A DNA stretch of 64,000 nt from HNR sp040400085 (GTDB lineage Bacteria; Actinomycetota; Actinomycetes; Actinomycetales; Microbacteriaceae), in assembly GCA_040400085.1 (NCBI GenBank), contig JBBAQX010000008.1, forward strand, positions 1-64,000. The letters are read 5' to 3'. The stretch's first letter is position 1. Each line of letters starts with the position of its first letter. Below are positions 25,228 through 33,780 of the stretch, in pieces. The notes below the pieces were generated by a model. That model searched no databases. It saw nothing but the letters and a program-made list of their open reading frames with translations, and was not told the origin of the DNA. Position numbers and translations under genes: made by a program.

Positions 25228-25324
25228 TGCACACGGTCGGATTCGAACCGACCCCTTCGGGTTTGAGTCATATCCTTTATGAATATGTATGAAGCCCGAG
25301 GTGCTACCACTACACCACGTGTAC
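25228..25324 (-). tRNA. tRNA-like gene with a 33-nt anticodon loop
   Basis: On the minus strand an acceptor stem GTACACG/CGTGTGC (7 bp, one G-T), a D arm GTGTAGTGGTAGCAC, an anticodon stem TCGGG/CCCGA and a perfect T arm GTCGG-TTCGAAT-CCGAC are all present with normal spacing. The anticodon loop, however, is 33 nt instead of 7 and contains a hairpin CATATT..GATATG. Read alone, the 5' side (CTTCATA) would give anticodon UCA. CCA is not encoded. It may be an interrupted tRNA, a mobile-element tRNA or a pseudogene. Identity is unassigned. Confidence 0.6.
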
Positions 25325-25486
25325 TCATTTGATCATATAGTGACCCGAGGTATCCAAGCAGCAGGACTGCTCGTATCTCTTCTGAGCATCAATCAAACCC
25401 TTGTCTGCGTGACGACCTCAGCAGACTAGTCTTGACAAACAACTTCGTGATCGCCCGGGAGCAAGGTTGTTCATTGTAAGGGGTGG

Positions 25487-26437
25487 ATGTCTGGCAAGCC
25501 AAAGCGGCATCACACCGTGCCGAAGTTCTATCTTGACGGTTTCGCTGACGGGAGGATGATCCACTCGGTCAATATCCAGGATGGTAAAGAGCACAACACC
25601 AACGTTGTGAATGCAACGGCGGAGTCGCACTTCTACAGGGTTCCGGATCATCCGACTGACCCAGGTGCCTTCGAAGCTGCACTTTCGAAAACCGAGAGTG
25701 TTGCAGCTGGTATTCTGCGGTCGATTGATCAAGGAGACTGGCCGTTGGGCCCAGGCGATCGCTTAGCGTTCGCGCAGTTCATGACGTTGCAGTTTCTCCG
25801 CGTGCCGAGTCATAGGCGACAGATGCACCACGCCATCGCCTCAATTCTGCGTGACCTTGCGACCAACGACCCCACTGAGTTCGAACGCATCCTCTCGCTA
25901 CCTGGCGCCCCGGAAGGTATCGACTTCGCGAACGGAGAGGTGCCTGCGCTCGTTTCGTCAGCTGCCCACATTCAGCAGATCTCGACTTTAATTCCCGAAC
26001 TCGTGGGGCACCTCCTTGGCCGTCCGTGGGAGCTGGTCAGATTCGATCAGCCGTCACTCATCACGTCTGACGAGCCGCTTACTCCGATTCCGAACCCACA
26101 CGAGATTCAGAGTGTGGGGCTGGGGCTCGAGAACTCTTGGGCGTTGCACTTCCCGTTGACGCGTAAAGTTGCGCTCCTCATGTTTCGGGCATCTACTCCT
26201 TTAGAGCTGACGCCCGTGGATCAACAAATCATTGAGGGCCACTTTGACTCCAGCCGCAAGGGTGACCCTGCCTCGCTCCAAGCTTTCAACGTCAACACCG
26301 TGATGCACGCTTTCAGATTTGTGTTTCATCATCCGGCAGATGCCCATCTGATGCCGTCGAATGCGATCGATCTCGCAAAACGGGGTGGCCGCATTAATCT
26401 CGACAACCTACCAGATGGCCTCCGGGCAGCACAGTAG
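25487..26437 (+). CDS. DUF4238 domain protein
   Basis: 316 residues starting MSGKPKRHHTVPKFYLDGF, the signature opening of DUF4238. A conserved LITSDEPLTPIPNP-type segment follows at about 187. The family is common in accessory regions and its function is unknown. It is soluble with no signal peptide. The GTAAGGGGTGG before the ATG can serve as ribosome site. It stands alone, divergent from the tRNA-like gene. Confidence 0.8.
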   Translation: MSGKPKRHHTVPKFYLDGFADGRMIHSVNIQDGKEHNTNVVNATAESHFYRVPDHPTDPGAFEAALSKTESVAAGILRSIDQGDWPLGPGDRLAFAQFMTLQFLRVPSHRRQMHHAIASILRDLATNDPTEFERILSLPGAPEGIDFANGEVPALVSSAAHIQQISTLIPELVGHLLGRPWELVRFDQPSLITSDEPLTPIPNPHEIQSVGLGLENSWALHFPLTRKVALLMFRASTPLELTPVDQQIIEGHFDSSRKGDPASLQAFNVNTVMHAFRFVFHHPADAHLMPSNAIDLAKRGGRINLDNLPDGLRAAQ

Positions 26438-26937
26438 AGAAACTACAGACGGGAGTCTCAGGAAGGACAGCGATGGGTTCGCTCAACAGCGCGCGGTGTC
26501 AGTTACGGGACCGTCCGCGTGCTTATTCCTCGGTCTCACTGCGCTTGACCTAGATTTGACCGCTGATCAGTGCGGTTCTGCCCTAATAGCGGCTAGGGTG
26601 GAGACATCCATCGAGGTGTACTTTCCATTCCTTGCTGAAGCGCGAAACTCATCGGCGCTATCCTGGGGCACAGCGAGCTTGAAGCCAGCCTCGTCCGCCT
26701 GCACGATTTTTTATCCCGTTCGAGGATTGAGCAAGTGTGGCTGCCGACTCCGCCAGCGTATGAATCCATAGCTGTTGCAGCGTAGAGCGGAAGGGTTCGC
26801 CGATTTCTTCGCTTCATCGGTTCTGCTTGTTTGATACTCGCCTGGATGATCGCGCTTCTTGTTACCCTTCCCGTTTGCTGACAGCAGCAGGATTGTTGCG
26901 ATTTAACCTCATAGATAGGCAACCGATCGACGGCGAC
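26438..26937 (+). other. 500-bp decayed region at the right end of accessory block 1
   Basis: No complete gene. Short plus-strand stretches look protein-like but are broken by stops (for example LEASLVRLHDFLSRSRIEQV near 26670-26760), and the last part is a degenerate copy of the CopD-CtaG start. The minus-strand ORF at 26593-26922 lacks any family resemblance. Confidence 0.55.
26779..26880 (+). pseudogene. Degenerate copy of the 5' end of the CopD-CtaG gene
   Basis: Reads RRFLRFIGSACLILAWMIAL and then a stop. It aligns base by base with 27931-28033 (start of the CopD-CtaG gene, HRFIRIIGPAVLLLAGLIAL) at roughly 80 percent identity by eye, including part of the upstream leader. It is broken by a TGA at 26878. 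It is a partial duplication or the relic of an older copy. Confidence 0.6.
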
Positions 26938-27507
26938 CTACTCGCCTCTGACCGCCTCGAGCGCAGCCGGAAGCGCGTTCACCCCGTCACCCGCCAGAAA
27001 ATGCCCCGCCTCGGGAACAACCCGCACCTGCACACCAAGGAGATCCGCGAGACGATCGGTGAGAGCCGCAGGCACGAGCGGATCGTTGTCGGACCGGATG
27101 ACAACAATCCTGTCGATACGGTCGCTGAGGCCGGCCAGATCGAAACCGTCTCCGATGTAAGCATCGAGTTCCGGAAGTGCAGGTAGTCGGTCCACGAACC
27201 CGGACACGAGCACGAGGGTCCCCAGTCGCCACGGGCCCTCCAGGGAGCACAAATAACGCAGAACCGTCAGGCAACCCAGGCTGTGCGCGATAACGACCGA
27301 CCGCTCGTCGGGAGTTTTCAGGGTAGCGCGCACCGCATCCGTCCATTGATCGGGATCGGGTTTTAGCGGGCTCGGAAGGGCTGGGATCGTGGTGGGCACA
27401 CCGTCGGCTTCGAGTTGTTCGGCTAGCCAACCGAACCAGTGGTCCGAGGGTGTTGCCCCGTAGCCTTGGAAGATAACGGCGTGCTGTTGCGTTGTTGTAG
27501 ATGTCAT
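26938..27507 (-). CDS. RBBP9/YdeN-type serine hydrolase
   Basis: 189 residues, alpha/beta-hydrolase fold of the small RBBP9/YdeN class. Nucleophile Ser in VVIAHSLGCL, acid in VVIRSDNDPLVP, His in PEAGHFLAGDG. It begins with VIFQGYGATPSDHWFGW, the usual first strand and oxyanion region. The substrate is unknown. It is divergent from a MerR-type gene with a palindromic operator between them, so MerR control is likely. Confidence 0.88.
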   Translation of the reverse strand: MTSTTTQQHAVIFQGYGATPSDHWFGWLAEQLEADGVPTTIPALPSPLKPDPDQWTDAVRATLKTPDERSVVIAHSLGCLTVLRYLCSLEGPWRLGTLVLVSGFVDRLPALPELDAYIGDGFDLAGLSDRIDRIVVIRSDNDPLVPAALTDRLADLLGVQVRVVPEAGHFLAGDGVNALPAALEAVRGE

Positions 27508-27550
27508 ACTACGAAACGGTATGGGATCACGCTAGCGTGAAGGTCAACTC
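27506..27550 (-). promoter_or_regulatory. MerR-type operator/promoter between hydrolase and merR
   Basis: On the minus strand TTGACC is followed by the 14-bp perfect palindrome TCACGCTAGCGTGA (27527-27540) and then a TACCGT/ATACCG -10-like hexamer at 19-20 bp. A long spacer holding a dyad is the hallmark of MerR-activated promoters. It would drive the hydrolase gene. Confidence 0.6.
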
Positions 27551-27567
27551 GAATATGAGGAGCATCG

Positions 27568-27867
27568 GTGCAGATTGGCGAACTTTCCGAAATATCTGGC
27601 GTAAGCACGCGGGCGCTTCGACACTACGAAGATACCGGAGTCCTCGTTCCCGCACGGACCAACTCCGGGTATCGCATATATTCCGAAGCCGACATCACCC
27701 GCGTCTTACAAGTCAAGACAATGATCGCAGCCGGGTTGGGAACCTCGGTGATTAAACGCTATCTCGACTGCGCCCGCGACGGAGATCACGGAGCTTTCCT
27801 TGAGATCTACCGAACCCGGCGACGAGTTCGGCCTGCCTTGTTCCGTTTGGCCCATTCGATACGGTAG
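27568..27867 (+). CDS. MerR family regulator, 3' end replaced by a palindromic repeat
   Basis: 99 residues. The N-terminal winged helix is intact (MQIGELSEISGVSTRALRHY, YEDTGVLVPARTNSGYRIYS), followed by VLQVKTMIAAGLGTSVIKRYL. After GAFLEI the frame leaves the family pattern and runs into the hairpin repeat at 27829, ending in its loop. The dimerisation coiled coil is thus short by some 30 residues compared with usual MerR proteins of 120-140. It may be inactive or altered. GAGGAG precedes the GTG/ATG region. Confidence 0.8.
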   Translation: MQIGELSEISGVSTRALRHYEDTGVLVPARTNSGYRIYSEADITRVLQVKTMIAAGLGTSVIKRYLDCARDGDHGAFLEIYRTRRRVRPALFRLAHSIR

Positions 27868-27910
27868 GCCAAACGGAACAAGCCAGGCCGAAAACGGAAC
27901 AAGCCTGGGG
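27829..27910. repeat. Hairpin repeat related to the 2610-2669 palindrome
   Basis: Arms 27829-27852 and 27867-27890 pair in 23 of 24 positions around a 14-nt loop. A third half-copy (CGGAACAAGCCTGGGG) follows at 27895-27910. It shares the core GGCCTGG, TTGTTCCGTT, GGCC with the element at 2610. The left arm and loop supply the last residues and stop codon of the MerR gene. Confidence 0.8.
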
Positions 27911-27948
27911 CGGACGAATCCCCAGCCAGCACCGCGTAGGCTTGAGGG

Positions 27949-29982
27949 GTGCACCGATTTATTCGCATCATCGGTCCCGCTGTTTTGTTACTCGCCGGAC
28001 TGATCGCGCTTTTTGTTAGCCTTGCCGTGGGTGATGGCGCTGCTCCGCGCACCCTGCTCGATCCCGGCGAAACCATCCGTTACGGGTTGCCGGTGCTTAA
28101 GCTCATCGTCAACGTGTCAGCCGCGCTGACGCTCGGCACCCTCGTGCTCGCGGTATTTGCCCTGTCGCCGAAGAAAAAAGAGTACAACCTCGCCCTCGAC
28201 GTCGCCGCGGGTGCCGCCGCCGTGTACACTGTCGCTGCCGGTGCGCTGCTCGTCGTGACCTATATTAACGTCACTGCGGTTCCGTTCAGCTTCGACGATA
28301 AGTTTGGCACCGGCCTTGGCCTGTTCGTGAGCGAGATCGAGCTCGGCCAGCTCTGGCTATGGACCGTCCTCCTCGCCGCCACCGTCACCGTGCTCTGCTT
28401 CGCGGTGCGGGACCAGCGCCTCGTGATTTTCGTCGCGATCGTCGCCCTGGCATCCCTTATCCCCATGGCCCAGCAGGGTCACGCCGCGGGAAGCTCCGGC
28501 CACGACGCCGCCGTTACCGGAATGGGCTTGCACCTCGTCGGGGCAGCTGTGTGGCTCGGCGGGCTGCTCACCCTCGTGTTCCTGTCGCGCACGGTTAAAC
28601 CCGCCCGCATGATCGACCTGATCTCGCGCTACTCGTCCCTCGCGCTGCTCGCCTTCGCGGTCGTCGCCGCGTCCGGCTACGTGAGCGCCACCCTCCGCAT
28701 CGGGCAATGGTCCGACCTCCTCACTCCCTACGGCCTGCTGCTCATCGCCAAACTCGTCGCCCTGCTCGCGCTCGGAGTCTTCGGCGTTATGCATCGGCAA
28801 TTCCTTATCCGCCGTATGACGAAGCAACCAGCCAAACACCCAAGCACGTTCTGGTGGCTCGTCGTGGCCGAGCTCGCCTTCATGGGAATCGCCTCGGGCG
28901 TTGCCGTCGCGCTGGGACGCACCGCTAAGCCGGAAGTGCAGCTACCGGCATCCGAAATTGTTGATGCCTCTCCCGCCCAATACCTCACGGGCGAGCCGCT
29001 CCCCGCGGAACTGACCCCCCTGAGCTACCTCACCGAGTGGCGCTTCGACCTCCTATGGACCATCGTCATAGTACTCGGCATCGTCTTTTACATCGCGGGC
29101 GTGCGTCGGCTGAAATCGCGAGGGGATGCCTGGCCACTTCGCCGGACGATCCTCTGGGTTACCGGAATGCTCGTCCTCTTCTACATCACCAACGGCGCGT
29201 TCAACGTGTACGAACGTTACCTCTTCAGCGTGCACATGCTGGGCCACATGATGCTCACCATGGCGATCCCCATGCTCATGGTGTTCGGCGCCCCCGTCAC
29301 GCTTGCGTCGCGTGCAATCAAGAAGCGTCAGGACGGTTCGCGCGGCGCCCGCGAGTGGATCCTATGGGCCGTGCACACCCCGTTCGCGAACGTGGTCTCC
29401 AACCCAATCGTCGCCGCCGTGCTCTTCGCAGGTTCGCTCTGGATCTTCTACTTCACGCCGATCTTCCGCTGGGCAACCACCGAACACCTCGGTCACCAAT
29501 GGATGATCGTGCACTTCCTCATCACCGGTTACCTCTTCGCGCAATCCCTGGTCGGCATCGACCCCGTCAAGTATCGCCTGCCGTATCCGTTCCGCCTGAT
29601 CCTGCTGATGGGAACCATGGCGTTCCACGCGTTCTTCGGCCTCGCGATCCTCAGCGGCACCGGCCTGATGCTTGCCGATTGGTACGGCGCGATGGGCCGT
29701 GTCTGGGGCCCGACGCCGCTGGTCGATCAGCAAAACGGCGGCGGTATCGCCTGGAGCATCGGCGAGATCCCGACGCTGATACTCGCGATCACCGTCGCGG
29801 TGATGTGGAGCCGCCAAGACACCAAAGACGCCAAGCGTCAGGATCGTAACGCCGTGCGCACGCACGACGCAGACCTGAACGAGTACAACGCGATGCTCGA
29901 GAACCTCGCGAAGAAGGATGCTGCGCGCGCCAAACGCGAGGAAGAACGCGCCGCGCGCGAGGCCGAGCGGGCGCAGCGCTAG
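27949..29982 (+). CDS. Fused CopD-like / CtaG (caa3-type) membrane protein
   Basis: 677 residues with about 16 membrane segments. The N-terminal half is CopD-like (copper resistance D: GHAAGSSGHDAAVTGMGLHL). The C-terminal half is CtaG_Cox11/caa3 assembly type (RYLFSVHMLGHMMLTMAIPM, HFLITGYLFAQSL, GTMAFHAFFGLAIL). Conserved membrane histidines suggest copper handling for cytochrome oxidase assembly. The last 50 residues are a charged Glu/Arg/Ala coiled coil. Start GTG at 27949. This fusion is common in actinobacteria. Confidence 0.9.
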   Translation: MHRFIRIIGPAVLLLAGLIALFVSLAVGDGAAPRTLLDPGETIRYGLPVLKLIVNVSAALTLGTLVLAVFALSPKKKEYNLALDVAAGAAAVYTVAAGALLVVTYINVTAVPFSFDDKFGTGLGLFVSEIELGQLWLWTVLLAATVTVLCFAVRDQRLVIFVAIVALASLIPMAQQGHAAGSSGHDAAVTGMGLHLVGAAVWLGGLLTLVFLSRTVKPARMIDLISRYSSLALLAFAVVAASGYVSATLRIGQWSDLLTPYGLLLIAKLVALLALGVFGVMHRQFLIRRMTKQPAKHPSTFWWLVVAELAFMGIASGVAVALGRTAKPEVQLPASEIVDASPAQYLTGEPLPAELTPLSYLTEWRFDLLWTIVIVLGIVFYIAGVRRLKSRGDAWPLRRTILWVTGMLVLFYITNGAFNVYERYLFSVHMLGHMMLTMAIPMLMVFGAPVTLASRAIKKRQDGSRGAREWILWAVHTPFANVVSNPIVAAVLFAGSLWIFYFTPIFRWATTEHLGHQWMIVHFLITGYLFAQSLVGIDPVKYRLPYPFRLILLMGTMAFHAFFGLAILSGTGLMLADWYGAMGRVWGPTPLVDQQNGGGIAWSIGEIPTLILAITVAVMWSRQDTKDAKRQDRNAVRTHDADLNEYNAMLENLAKKDAARAKREEERAAREAERAQR

Positions 29983-30004
29983 GCGGGTGCGGCGTTAGGC
30001 GAGA

Positions 30005-30610
30005 TTAGCCGCCGAGCTTACCGGCATCCGTTATCGTGACGTCTGTGCGGTGAAAATTCGCGAAAGAGCGCGAAGCTGTCGGCCCGCGCTGGCCCTGGTA
30101 ACGGGAACTGTATTCCGCCGAACCGTAAGGCTTTTCCGCGGGCGACGTGAGCCGGAAGAAACACAGCTGGCCGATCTTCATCCCCGGCCACAGCTTGATC
30201 GGAAGGGTCGCGACGTTCGACAGCTCCAGCGTGACGTGCCCCGAAAAGCCGGGGTCGATGAAGCCAGCGGTCGAGTGCGTCAGCAGCCCGAGGCGCCCGA
30301 GCGAGCTCTTGCCCTCCAGCCGCGCCGCGATATCGTCGGCGAGTGTGACCTGCTCAAACGTCGCGCCGAGCACGAACTCGCCCGGGTGCAGGATGAACGC
30401 CTCATCGGCATCCGTCTCGATCAGGTGTGTGAGATCCGGCTGATCCGCGGAGGGGTCGATGAACGGATACTTGTGGTTATCAAACAGCCGAAAGAATCGG
30501 TCGAGCCGAACATCGATACTCGACGGCTGCACCATCGCCTCGTCGTAGGGTTCCAGCCCGATGCGGCCGACTGACAGTTCTGACTTGATATCGCGGTCTG
30601 AGAGAAGCAC
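30005..30610 (-). CDS. dcd: dCTP deaminase
   Basis: 201 residues from the GTG at 30610 (MLLSDRDIKSEL), which matches the family start. The open frame continues upstream to 30706 without similarity. Motifs: VQPSSIDVRLD, FVLGATFEQVTLADDIAARL, EGKSSLGRLGLLTHSTAGFID (catalytic Glu and Ser-Arg), GHVTLELSNVA. It converts dCTP to dUTP, and some actinobacterial members also hydrolyse to dUMP. TATGCT lies 7 bp before the start, so the transcript may be leaderless. It converges with the CopD-CtaG gene. Confidence 0.95.
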   Translation of the reverse strand: MLLSDRDIKSELSVGRIGLEPYDEAMVQPSSIDVRLDRFFRLFDNHKYPFIDPSADQPDLTHLIETDADEAFILHPGEFVLGATFEQVTLADDIAARLEGKSSLGRLGLLTHSTAGFIDPGFSGHVTLELSNVATLPIKLWPGMKIGQLCFFRLTSPAEKPYGSAEYSSRYQGQRGPTASRSFANFHRTDVTITDAGKLGG

Positions 30611-30714
30611 ACCATCAGCATACTGGGTGCCCGCTGTGTCTGTATCGCTTGCCGTGGCCGCACTGGAGCCCAGCCCAGCCACGCTTCCGATCCAACACCG
30701 ATCCAACTACCGAA

Positions 30715-31287
30715 TCAGCTGTGAAACACCGTGTGCAACCGCGGGTCATTCACCGTATCGCGGCCACCAAGACCCTCGATTTCAAACAGCACCGCCGACC
30801 CTGCAATCTCATAGTCAAGTTCGCGGAGCAGCTTGTGCGCGGCGAGGAGGGTTCCGCCGGTTGCGAGCACATCGTCAATGACTAGTACCCGGCTGCCACG
30901 CGGGATATCTGCGTGGGCTTCGACTTCCGCCACGCCATACTCAAGCGTGTAACCAACGGAGGCCGCGGGGCGGGGCAACTTACCAGCCTTGCGGACCGGC
31001 ACCAGCCCCTTACCACTCGCGTAGGAGGCCGCGCTTGCCAGCAGAAAACCTCGAGCCTCGAGCCCCGCTATGTAATCGTAGGTTCCCGCAAACGGGGCAA
31101 TGAGCGCGTCAACGGTTGCCCGTAAGGCCTCGCCGTCTGCCAGCAACGGGGTAATGTCGCGGAACAGGATCCCCGCTACCGGGTAATCGGGAATCTCAAG
31201 AATCAGTGATTCCGCGCGCGCTAGTGCGGGGCCGTGTTCGGGGTGCTGCGGGAGATTGAGTTGCTCGTTCATCGGGTTCGTTGCCAT
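30715..31287 (-). CDS. apt: Adenine phosphoribosyltransferase
   Basis: 190 residues from the ATG at 31287, and longer frames to 31362 lack family similarity. Motifs: IPDYPVAGILFRDITPLLAD, GLEARGFLLASAASYASGKG, VRKAGKLP, and the PRPP loop VLVIDDVLATGGTLLAA. It salvages adenine to AMP. TACCCT lies just upstream of the ATG, again suggesting a leaderless message. It precedes dcd on the same strand with a 104-bp gap. Confidence 0.95.
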   Translation of the reverse strand: MATNPMNEQLNLPQHPEHGPALARAESLILEIPDYPVAGILFRDITPLLADGEALRATVDALIAPFAGTYDYIAGLEARGFLLASAASYASGKGLVPVRKAGKLPRPAASVGYTLEYGVAEVEAHADIPRGSRVLVIDDVLATGGTLLAAHKLLRELDYEIAGSAVLFEIEGLGGRDTVNDPRLHTVFHS

Positions 31288-31476
31288 GCTTACCAGGGTA
31301 CCCGGAAGCAGCGGAAGCGCGCTTTCGGCCTGATTTTGCGGCTGCGAAATTAACCATAACAATCACCGTTACCTAGTATTCATAGCCCTAAGTCTTAGCT
31401 ATGCTTATCTCGAGATGATGCATTTTGCCCGTCAATGGTGACCTGTGTTGTTTAGGATTCGGAAGGCGGAAGCACT

Positions 31477-33780
31477 ATGAATTTTCTAGAAAGAACGGGC
31501 CAGGTGCGACACCTGGGCAAGCCTATTCACGCCAGAAAAAACAGGGCGGGAGCCCGTAGTGCGATTTCCGAGTCCCGAGTTGCGCGATTAGCTCTCTTTC
31601 TGGGGTTGGCAACCGTCATTGGATCACTTGTTCCGGCGCAGAGCGCGGTTGCCGTCACCGTTAGTGAATGGGCTGCCTGGGGTGCTTTCACCGGAACGGC
31701 AAACAACTTCTCGACGACAATGTCTCTTCCCGTAACAGGTTTTCCCACTGCGCAGGTGCGGTCGGATTCACGCGCAGGCCAGGTCGGTATCGTCTCGGGA
31801 GCATCCACCTGGGTCAGCGAGGGTACTCCAGTCGGCGCAAAGTATGGGTCTAGCAGAAATCAGCCCTACCTCAATTTACGTCCGCAGGTGGACAACGCCT
31901 CGTCTCCTTCGACCACGACATACACTTTTGATTCCCCGACTCCCTCAAGCGGCTGGACATTTGTTCTGGGCGATATCGATGCAGATAAGGTTCGCGTGAG
32001 TGCCGTGGATGCGGCGGGAAGGCAACTAACCGCAGGCGAACTGGGCTTCCGGGGAGGCTTTAACTTTTGTGCACCTGGTGTGGTGGGCAAGCCTTCATGT
32101 ACGGGAGACCCCCTAGATTTTCCAACATGGGATGCTGGTACTACAACGCTGACAGGTAACCTTGCCGCTGATGATACCTCCGGGTCGTCCGCCTGGTTCG
32201 AGCCATCCGCGCCGATTTCAGTCCTCACCCTAACGTTTACGCAACGCTCCGGATTTCCAACCTATTCGACCCGGTTTGCTGCCCTTGCCCGAGACATCAG
32301 CGGAATTATTCGGGACCCAGCATCAGCTCCTGTGTCCGGAGTGACGGTCAACCTGATCGATGTGAACAAGAAAATCATCGCGACAACGGTGACCCTACCC
32401 GATGGGACGTACCAGTTTCCCGGAATCGAGGCCTCCTCGGGGTATACGGCCGAGGTTATTCCTCCGGCTGGGAAAATCATTGTGGGCGCACCCGTTTTGC
32501 CTGCCGATCTCAGTGTTACGGATGCTGTAAATATTGATTTCACCCTGAGGGATGTTATCCCTGTTCCCGTGAGCGGCTCTGTCGCCGATGATGCCAATAA
32601 CCCGATGCCCGGGGTGGCGGTAACGCTTAACGGTGGCGGCCCCGCGTATGTAACAACCACAAATTCGCAGGGGAACTTTTTCTTTGAGGGTATTCCCGCG
32701 GGTGATTACACAACCGCGATAACGGTTCCCTCTGGATATTCTGAATCGGTAGTGCCCGCCCCATTTACCATTGCCGTCGGTGCGACAACACCCGTCACAA
32801 ACCAGAATTTTGTTTTGGTAAACCAGCCCTCAGTGAGTGGGGCGGTCACGTATAACGGGTTACCTGTGGCCGGGGTTGTGGTCACTATCTCTAACAGGGT
32901 CGCACCGGCAACGACGGCGATTACCGGATCCAATGGTTCGTATATTTTCAATCGTGTTGGTGCTGGAACATATACTGTTGCCGTTTCTGTCCCGTCGGGA
33001 TATATGGTGGATGGCCCTCAGTCGCAGAGCGTAACAATATCGGATACCAGCGTGGCAGACATTAATTTTCAGCTCGCAAAGCTCGGCTCAATTAGCGGCA
33101 TCGTCACTCACCCTGACGTGGCGGTGGCTCCCTTCTCGACGATCGTTGTGGACGGCCCTAACGGTCAAAGCAGAATTCTTACCAATCCCGACGGAAGCTA
33201 TTCGATCGGCAGCCTCCCTCCCGGTCGTTACACCGCAACTCTTGTGGCACCTAGCGGCTTTGAACTGTCGGGTAAAGCGACTATCGAGGTGGTGATTTCT
33301 TCGCTGGGAGAGGCGTATATGGCTCAAGATTTTCAAATCGTTGCGGCGACTTATGTGGCACGTGGAACGGTAACGGATAACACCGGTACCCCGGTCGGTG
33401 GCGTTGCGTTATCTGTCACACGAAAAGACGGATCGCTTGCAGCTCCGACGTCTAGCTCGTCGGACGGTTCGTGGTCTGTGACGCTCCCGTCTGCCGGCGG
33501 TTACATTGTGAGCGTGACTGCCCCAGCGGGTTATTCGGTGCGTGGTGAAAGTTCGCGTACGTTTGATGTCGTGGGTGCTGCGGTAGTCGATCTTGATTTT
33601 GTCCTCGAAAAGCAGGCTGTTCCTCTGGTGGTGCACAAAGAGCCAGGTGTTCTTGCCGTAACTGGGACTGATGTGGTCCGACTTAGTCTCTGGGCGAGTA
33701 TCGTATTGCTCAGCGGCCTGGCGCTATCGCTGCCGAGACGTGTAAGCGGCAACCGCGCAGGTCCTGGAAGCGCGGTCTAA
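31477..33780 (+). CDS. Secreted repeat protein with LAxTG-type sorting signal
   Basis: 767 residues. The signal peptide is internal (hydrophobic core about 40-55, cleavage near AQSAVA). About 200 residues of unknown N-terminal domain follow. Then six carboxypeptidase-regulatory/CnaB-like beta units, each with an S/R-G-x-V start, GSYIFNRVGAGTYTV-type middles and xxxP-S/A-GY ends. The C-terminus is LAVTGTD, a membrane helix and RRV, a sortase-type signal of the LAxTG kind. It is likely a stalk or adhesin displayed on the wall. GGAAGGCGG precedes the ATG. Confidence 0.85.
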   Translation: MNFLERTGQVRHLGKPIHARKNRAGARSAISESRVARLALFLGLATVIGSLVPAQSAVAVTVSEWAAWGAFTGTANNFSTTMSLPVTGFPTAQVRSDSRAGQVGIVSGASTWVSEGTPVGAKYGSSRNQPYLNLRPQVDNASSPSTTTYTFDSPTPSSGWTFVLGDIDADKVRVSAVDAAGRQLTAGELGFRGGFNFCAPGVVGKPSCTGDPLDFPTWDAGTTTLTGNLAADDTSGSSAWFEPSAPISVLTLTFTQRSGFPTYSTRFAALARDISGIIRDPASAPVSGVTVNLIDVNKKIIATTVTLPDGTYQFPGIEASSGYTAEVIPPAGKIIVGAPVLPADLSVTDAVNIDFTLRDVIPVPVSGSVADDANNPMPGVAVTLNGGGPAYVTTTNSQGNFFFEGIPAGDYTTAITVPSGYSESVVPAPFTIAVGATTPVTNQNFVLVNQPSVSGAVTYNGLPVAGVVVTISNRVAPATTAITGSNGSYIFNRVGAGTYTVAVSVPSGYMVDGPQSQSVTISDTSVADINFQLAKLGSISGIVTHPDVAVAPFSTIVVDGPNGQSRILTNPDGSYSIGSLPPGRYTATLVAPSGFELSGKATIEVVISSLGEAYMAQDFQIVAATYVARGTVTDNTGTPVGGVALSVTRKDGSLAAPTSSSSDGSWSVTLPSAGGYIVSVTAPAGYSVRGESSRTFDVVGAAVVDLDFVLEKQAVPLVVHKEPGVLAVTGTDVVRLSLWASIVLLSGLALSLPRRVSGNRAGPGSAV

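Noticed and set aside
26593..26922. Minus-strand ORF of 109 codons in the decayed region
   Set aside because: Cysteine-rich, no family, no ribosome site. The plus strand carries the ctaG-like fragment instead.
29037..29849. Plus-strand ORF of 270 codons inside the CopD-CtaG gene
   Set aside because: Arg/His/Pro-rich frame-shadow of a polytopic membrane protein.
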